64,000 nt of DNA. It comes from Lysobacterales bacterium. GTDB taxonomy: Bacteria > Pseudomonadota > Gammaproteobacteria > Xanthomonadales > SZUA-5. The position numbers and the translations under genes were made by a program. The notes below the pieces were generated by a model that made no database searches, was not told where the DNA came from, and saw only the letters and a program-made list of their open reading frames with translations. The DNA lies in contig JABAQR010000024.1 in assembly GCA_019187485.1 (NCBI GenBank), positions 31,081 to 95,080 on the forward strand, given 5' to 3'. Every line of letters starts with the position of its first letter. Position 1 is the stretch's first letter. Shown here one piece after another: positions 60,785 through 64,000 of this stretch.

Positions 60785-61024
60785 ATGCATTGGAAAGACC
60801 GCATCGCTGTCGATGACGACGTCGTGTTCGGCAAACCGCATGTGCGCGGGACACGGCTCAGCGTCGAGTTCCTGCTGGGATTGCTCGCGCAGGGCTGGGC
60901 CGAACAGGCCCTGCTGGATGCCTATCCGCAGTTGTGTCGCGAAGACCTGCTGGCCGTGTACGCCCTCGCATCCGAGCTGGTTTCGGAAGAGGAATTCGTC
61001 GTCAGCGGGAAACTGGTCGCCTGA
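60785..61024 (+). CDS. DUF433 protein, probable antitoxin
   Basis: Protein of 79 residues. RIAVDDDVVFGKPHVRGTR and VEFLLGLLAQGW, then YPQLCREDLLAVYALASE, are the DUF433 helix-turn-helix pattern, classed among VapB-like antitoxins. It starts one base after the cas7 stop. It is inserted between cas7 and cas4, where type I-C loci normally have nothing. Its partner follows 3 bp later. Confidence 0.85.
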   Translation: MHWKDRIAVDDDVVFGKPHVRGTRLSVEFLLGLLAQGWAEQALLDAYPQLCREDLLAVYALASELVSEEEFVVSGKLVA

Positions 61025-61027
61025 GCC

Positions 61028-61399
61028 ATGCGCCGGCTGCTTGCCGACGAAAACATCCCGCAGGGTGCGATTCGTGGCCTGCGCGAGGCGGGTTGCGATA
61101 TCGAATCGGTGGCGGTGGCCATGCGCGGCGCCAGCGATCTGGCGGTCATCCGGCGGGTGCGGGACGATGCTCGCTGGCTGCTGAGTTTCGATCGGGACTA
61201 TGGCGAGTTGGTGTTCAAACGGCGTGAGCCACCGCCACCTGGCGTGCTCTACCTGCGCTTCGTGCCGCGATCGGCGGACGAAGTAGTGCACGCGGTGCTC
61301 GCAGTGCTCGAAGCGGTGAAGGGCGAGGGACTGTTCCTGGTCGTGTCGGCGGACGGCAGCTATCGGCAACTTCGCATGCCCGACGATGGAAACCCCTGA
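61028..61399 (+). CDS. DUF5615 PIN-like protein, probable toxin
   Basis: Protein of 123 residues. It starts MRRLLADENIP; SDLAVIRRVRDDARWLLSFD and DRDYGELVF supply the conserved acidic residues of the PIN-like (Mut7-C-type) DUF5615 domain, predicted RNase. It is paired with the upstream DUF433 gene as in known toxin-antitoxin modules. Its 3' end overlaps the cas4 start by 14 bp, so it is locked into the cas transcript. Toxicity is inferred. Confidence 0.82.
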   Translation: MRRLLADENIPQGAIRGLREAGCDIESVAVAMRGASDLAVIRRVRDDARWLLSFDRDYGELVFKRREPPPPGVLYLRFVPRSADEVVHAVLAVLEAVKGEGLFLVVSADGSYRQLRMPDDGNP

Positions 61400-62000
61400 C
61401 CCCATCCCGATCTCGGCCCTCCAGCACTGGAGCTATTGCCCGCGCCAGTGCGCCCTGATCCACCAGGAGCAGGCCTTCGCCGAGAACGTCCATACGGCGC
61501 GTGGTCGCGCCGTCCACGCCCTCGTCGACGAGGCCGGCATCGAGCACCGCGCGGGCCTGCGCATCGAGCGCGCGATGCCCTTGTGGAGCGAAGGGCTGGG
61601 CCTCGTCGGCAAGGCCGACGTGGTCGAGTTCGACGGCGATGGCACGCCGTTTCCGGTCGAGTACAAGCATGGTCCCCGCCGCCAACGCCTGCACGACGAG
61701 CTGCAACTGGCGGCACAAGCGCTGTGCCTGGAGGAAATGACGGGGCGCAGCGTGCCGGCCGGCGCCATCTACCAGCACGGATCGCGACGCCGCAGGCGGG
61801 TCGCCATCTCGGACGAACTGCGCCAGGCAGTCGTGGCTGCCGTGGCCGCCGTGCGCGCCATGATGAGTGCCGGAGTCCTCCCGCCGCCCGCCAATGACGC
61901 CCGCTGCCGCGCCTGCTCCTTGATCGAGCTGTGTCAGCCGGCCGCCATCGCCGGCCGCGACCGCTATCGGCAACTGCTCGACGAGCTGCGCGGCCCATGA
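61386..62000 (+). CDS. cas4: CRISPR-associated exonuclease Cas4
   Basis: RecB-like nuclease that trims prespacers and helps choose the PAM with Cas1-Cas2. The protein is 204 residues. The cluster cysteines are in SYCPRQCAL and CRACSLIELC. GKADVVEF and VEYKHG are the RecB-motif acid and lysine. It overlaps the PIN-like gene upstream by 14 bp and cas1 downstream by 4 bp. Confidence 0.93.
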   Translation: METPDPIPISALQHWSYCPRQCALIHQEQAFAENVHTARGRAVHALVDEAGIEHRAGLRIERAMPLWSEGLGLVGKADVVEFDGDGTPFPVEYKHGPRRQRLHDELQLAAQALCLEEMTGRSVPAGAIYQHGSRRRRRVAISDELRQAVVAAVAAVRAMMSAGVLPPPANDARCRACSLIELCQPAAIAGRDRYRQLLDELRGP

Positions 62001-63040
62001 GTCTCAGTTACACCCTGCTCAACACCCTGCACGTGCTCACCGAGGGCAGCTACCTGCACCTCGACAACGAAACCGTGCGCATCGAAGTCGAGCGCGTCAC
62101 CCGCCTGCGCGTGCCACTGCACCACCTCGGAGCGATCGTCTGCCAGGGCGACATCCTGATTTCGCCCGCGCTGATCGGCACCTGCGCGGAGCGGGGCATC
62201 GGCATCTCGCTGCTCGATCGCAACGGACGCTTCAGGGCGCGGATCGAGGGACCGGTCAGCGGCAACGTGCTGCTTCGCCAGGCACAGCACCGGGCATCCG
62301 AAGCCGCCTCCGCCGCGCTCGCCATCGCCCGCAGTTGCGTGCTCGGCAAACTGCGCAACAGCCGCACGACGCTGCAGCGGTCGGCCCGCGACTGCGACGA
62401 TGACGAGGACCGCGCCCGACTCGAAGCGACGATCCGCAGCTTCGAGGCCTCCTTGCGTGCAGCCACCGTGGCCACCGAGCTCGACGGGTTGCGTGGCGTC
62501 GAAGGCGAGGCCGCGCGCAACTATTTCGCCTGTTTCGGGGCGATGATCCGACGCGACCGCCGGACCGCCTTCGTGCCGGATGGGCGCAGCCGCAGGCCGC
62601 CTCGCGACCGCTGCAATGCGCTGCTGTCGTATCTGTACACCCTGCTGACGCACGACTGCCGTTCCGCGTTGGAGAGCTGCGGTCTCGATCCACAGGTAGG
62701 CTTCCTGCACGCCCTGCGCCCGGGCAGGCCGGCACTCGCCCTCGACCTGGTCGAGGAGTTCCGCAGCGTGCTGGCGGACCGGCTGGCGCTGACCTTGATC
62801 AATCGGGGTCAAGTCGGCGAATCCGACTTCCGCGTGACCGAAGGCGGTGCCGTGCTGCTCAGCGACGACGCACGCCGGTCGGTCGCCACCGCCTGGCAGA
62901 CGCGGCGCCAGGAGAAGATCCGGCATCCGCTGCTGGAAGCCGAAGTTCCCTACGGCCTGCTGCCCCAGATCCAGGCGCGCCTGCTGGCGCGACACCTGCG
63001 CGGCGACACCGAGTCCTACCTGCCATATCTGCACCGCTGA
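61997..63040 (+). CDS. cas1: CRISPR integrase Cas1
   Basis: Metal-dependent integrase of new spacers, 347 residues. Catalytic residues appear as E169 ([10 protein letters not shown]), H238 (GFLHALRPG) and D250 (DLVEEFR). The ATGA overlap with cas4 and the I-C setting are standard. Length and motifs are intact, so the adaptation module should be functional. Confidence 0.95.
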   Translation: MSLSYTLLNTLHVLTEGSYLHLDNETVRIEVERVTRLRVPLHHLGAIVCQGDILISPALIGTCAERGIGISLLDRNGRFRARIEGPVSGNVLLRQAQHRASEAASAALAIARSCVLGKLRNSRTTLQRSARDCDDDEDRARLEATIRSFEASLRAATVATELDGLRGVEGEAARNYFACFGAMIRRDRRTAFVPDGRSRRPPRDRCNALLSYLYTLLTHDCRSALESCGLDPQVGFLHALRPGRPALALDLVEEFRSVLADRLALTLINRGQVGESDFRVTEGGAVLLSDDARRSVATAWQTRRQEKIRHPLLEAEVPYGLLPQIQARLLARHLRGDTESYLPYLHR

Positions 63041-63045
63041 CCACC

Positions 63046-63336
63046 ATGCTGATCATCGTCTGCTACGACGTGAATACAGTCACCCGGGAGGGGCGTCGGC
63101 GCCTTCGTCGAGTCGCCAAGGCCTGCGAGCGGGTAGGGCAGCGCGTGCAGTGGTCGGTCTTCGAGTGCCGGCTCAACGAAATGCAGTTCGAGGCCCTGGA
63201 GCGGCGCTTGCTCGGCATCGTGGACCTCAAGGAAGACAACTTGCGCTTCTACCAACTGACCGAACCGGTGGCGATGCGAGTCCGGCAACACGGCGTGTTC
63301 CGTGCGATAGACTTCGAAGGGCCACTGGTCGTGTAG
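63046..63336 (+). CDS. cas2: CRISPR-associated Cas2
   Basis: Partner of Cas1 in the integration complex, 96 residues. It begins [11 protein letters not shown] with the conserved aspartate (D8) on the first strand. [24 protein letters not shown] is the ferredoxin-fold core typical of I-C Cas2. It is the last cas gene, 177 bp ahead of the first repeat. Confidence 0.94.
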   Translation: MLIIVCYDVNTVTREGRRRLRRVAKACERVGQRVQWSVFECRLNEMQFEALERRLLGIVDLKEDNLRFYQLTEPVAMRVRQHGVFRAIDFEGPLVV

Positions 63337-63513
63337 CCGCGAACCGCGAGCGAACGCCGGTTGCCTCCAGTTTCGCGGGTTCGGCAAGTGCTTGAGACCT
63401 TTCGGTATTTTTCTTTTTCCTTCCCTCGCCGATGCCTCGCGGGGGAGTCCGGGCAACGCATTCGCGCATCCCGGCCCGATGGTTCTTTGGGAACCGATAC
63501 CTGCAGAACCAGA
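63337..63513 (+). promoter_or_regulatory. CRISPR leader
   Basis: The non-coding stretch between cas2 and the first repeat includes the only strongly T-rich run of the region (TATTTTTCTTTTTCCTTCCC, 63403-63424). Its position makes it the leader with the array promoter. New spacers should enter next to 63514. Confidence 0.7.
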
Positions 63514-63875
63514 GTCGCCCGCCTCACGTGAGGCGGGCGCGGATTGAAACCTGGTGCAGCTGCGCTGCGAAGCGCGCCACCGGCGTCGCCCGCCTCACGT
63601 GAGGCGGGCGCGGATTGAAACGACGAGCTGTGGGTGAAGTTCCCGGACGGCGAGGTCGCCCGCCTCACGTGAGGCGGGCGCGGATTGAAACCTTGATGCC
63701 ACGGCGCACCAGCGTGGCCGTGAGGTCGCCCGCCTCACGTGAGGCGGGCGCGGATTGAAACCCGCGGCGCATCATGCGCAAGCCGGCGCGGTGGAGTCGC
63801 CCGCCTCACGTGAGGCGGGCGCGGATTGAAACCGGTCGGCGCCTGCGTGATGGTCCCGCCTCCCAGGTCGCCCGC
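63514..63875 (+). CRISPR. Type I-C CRISPR array, five full repeats plus a 9-bp remnant
   Basis: Identical 37-bp repeats lie at 63514-63550, 63585-63621, 63655-63691, 63725-63761 and 63796-63832. Each has GTC, a perfect 22-bp palindrome (11-bp arms, GCCCGCCTCAC and complement), then GCGGATTGAAAC, the usual I-C 3' handle. Spacers are 33-34 bp. A sixth repeat begins at 63867 (GTCGCCCGC) and breaks off at 63875, where foreign sequence starts. Spacer 2 has an open frame reading DELWVKFPDGE. Confidence 0.97.
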
Positions 63876-64000
63876 TGTCACCGACCGCCCCAATGGAGCC
63901 ATTTCGGGATCGGCGTAATGGAGCCAGTCGATGATCGGCGTAATGGAGCCACTTCAGGATCGCCGTAAACGATCCACTCCAGGATCGGCGTAATGGAGCC
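63876..64000. mobile_element. End of an inserted element (IS21-like) with 25-bp tandem units
   Basis: It starts TGTCACCGACC at the break in repeat 6. From 63892 there are four 25-bp units (63892-63916, 63917-63941, 63942-63966, 63967-63991) plus part of a fifth, each AATGGAGCC + 8 variable bases + ATCGGCGT. Serial repeats near a TG-starting tip are typical of IS21-family ends, where they bind the transposase IstA. The element runs out of the window and no transposase is visible. Confidence 0.6.

Noticed and set aside
63876..64000. 25-bp units as a second CRISPR array
   Set aside because: Units are directly adjacent, with only 8 variable bases each and no spacers of normal size; they fit a mobile-element end better.

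Overview
The window is high-GC and densely coded on both strands. Gene order and content point to a gammaproteobacterium of the Xanthomonadales (Lysobacterales) type. The supports are the run truA-trpF-trpB-trpA-accD-folC-SPOR protein-cvpA-purF, the run aroQ-accB-accC-prmA next to a DUF3426 protein, a MurD resembling the xanthomonad MurD2 type, a secreted protein ending in FANGFE, and an IPTL-CTERM-like sorting tail. The assignment is inference; no rRNA or tRNA gene is present to anchor it.

Layout. 1-8 kb: a murD-like ligase (cut by the window edge), ppa, serS with a large insertion, a Bax1-I/YccA membrane protein and an FAD oxidoreductase. 5.4-14.8 kb: the truA/trp/acc/fol/purF run. 14.9-19.1 kb: a ferritin-like protein and a three-gene operon of secreted proteins (dockerin-bearing, cohesin-like, IPTL-CTERM-like). 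19.4-30.7 kb: glmS, cobalamin adenosyltransferase with a putative S-component-like membrane protein, ubiH/ubiI-type hydroxylases, a glutathione peroxidase, nth, the dnaB-rplI-rpsR-rpsF block, and bfr/bfd with a Fur-like box. 31-54.5 kb: rppH, DUF1631/PilZ, an aspartoacylase-like protein and zur, a lipase, a heparinase-like secreted protein, pta-ackA, asnS, proB-proA, an OprO/P porin, a DUF3426 protein, prmA, and accB-accC with aroQ.

54.6-64.0 kb is an accessory island: a complete type I-C CRISPR-Cas locus (cas3-cas5c-cas8c-cas7c-cas4-cas1-cas2 plus a short array of 37-bp repeats). It has three notable features. A DUF433/DUF5615 toxin-antitoxin-like pair is stitched into the operon between cas7 and cas4. 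A decayed sensor histidine kinase lies on the opposite strand under the 5' end of cas3. The sixth CRISPR repeat is broken after 9 bp by what looks like the end of an insertion sequence (25-bp tandem units, IS21-like). An internal, well-spaced ribosome site inside cas8c would give the separate Cas11c small subunit.

A second theme is repeats. Several intergenic spaces carry short-period tandem repeats facing each other as inverted arms around a roughly 70-110 nt core (near 8.1, 10.1, 28.5, 51.9 and 53.4 kb). The arm sequence differs between most loci, but the architecture is shared. An 11-copy octamer array sits exactly at the start of ubiH, where copy-number change would shift the frame between an upstream ATG and the gene.
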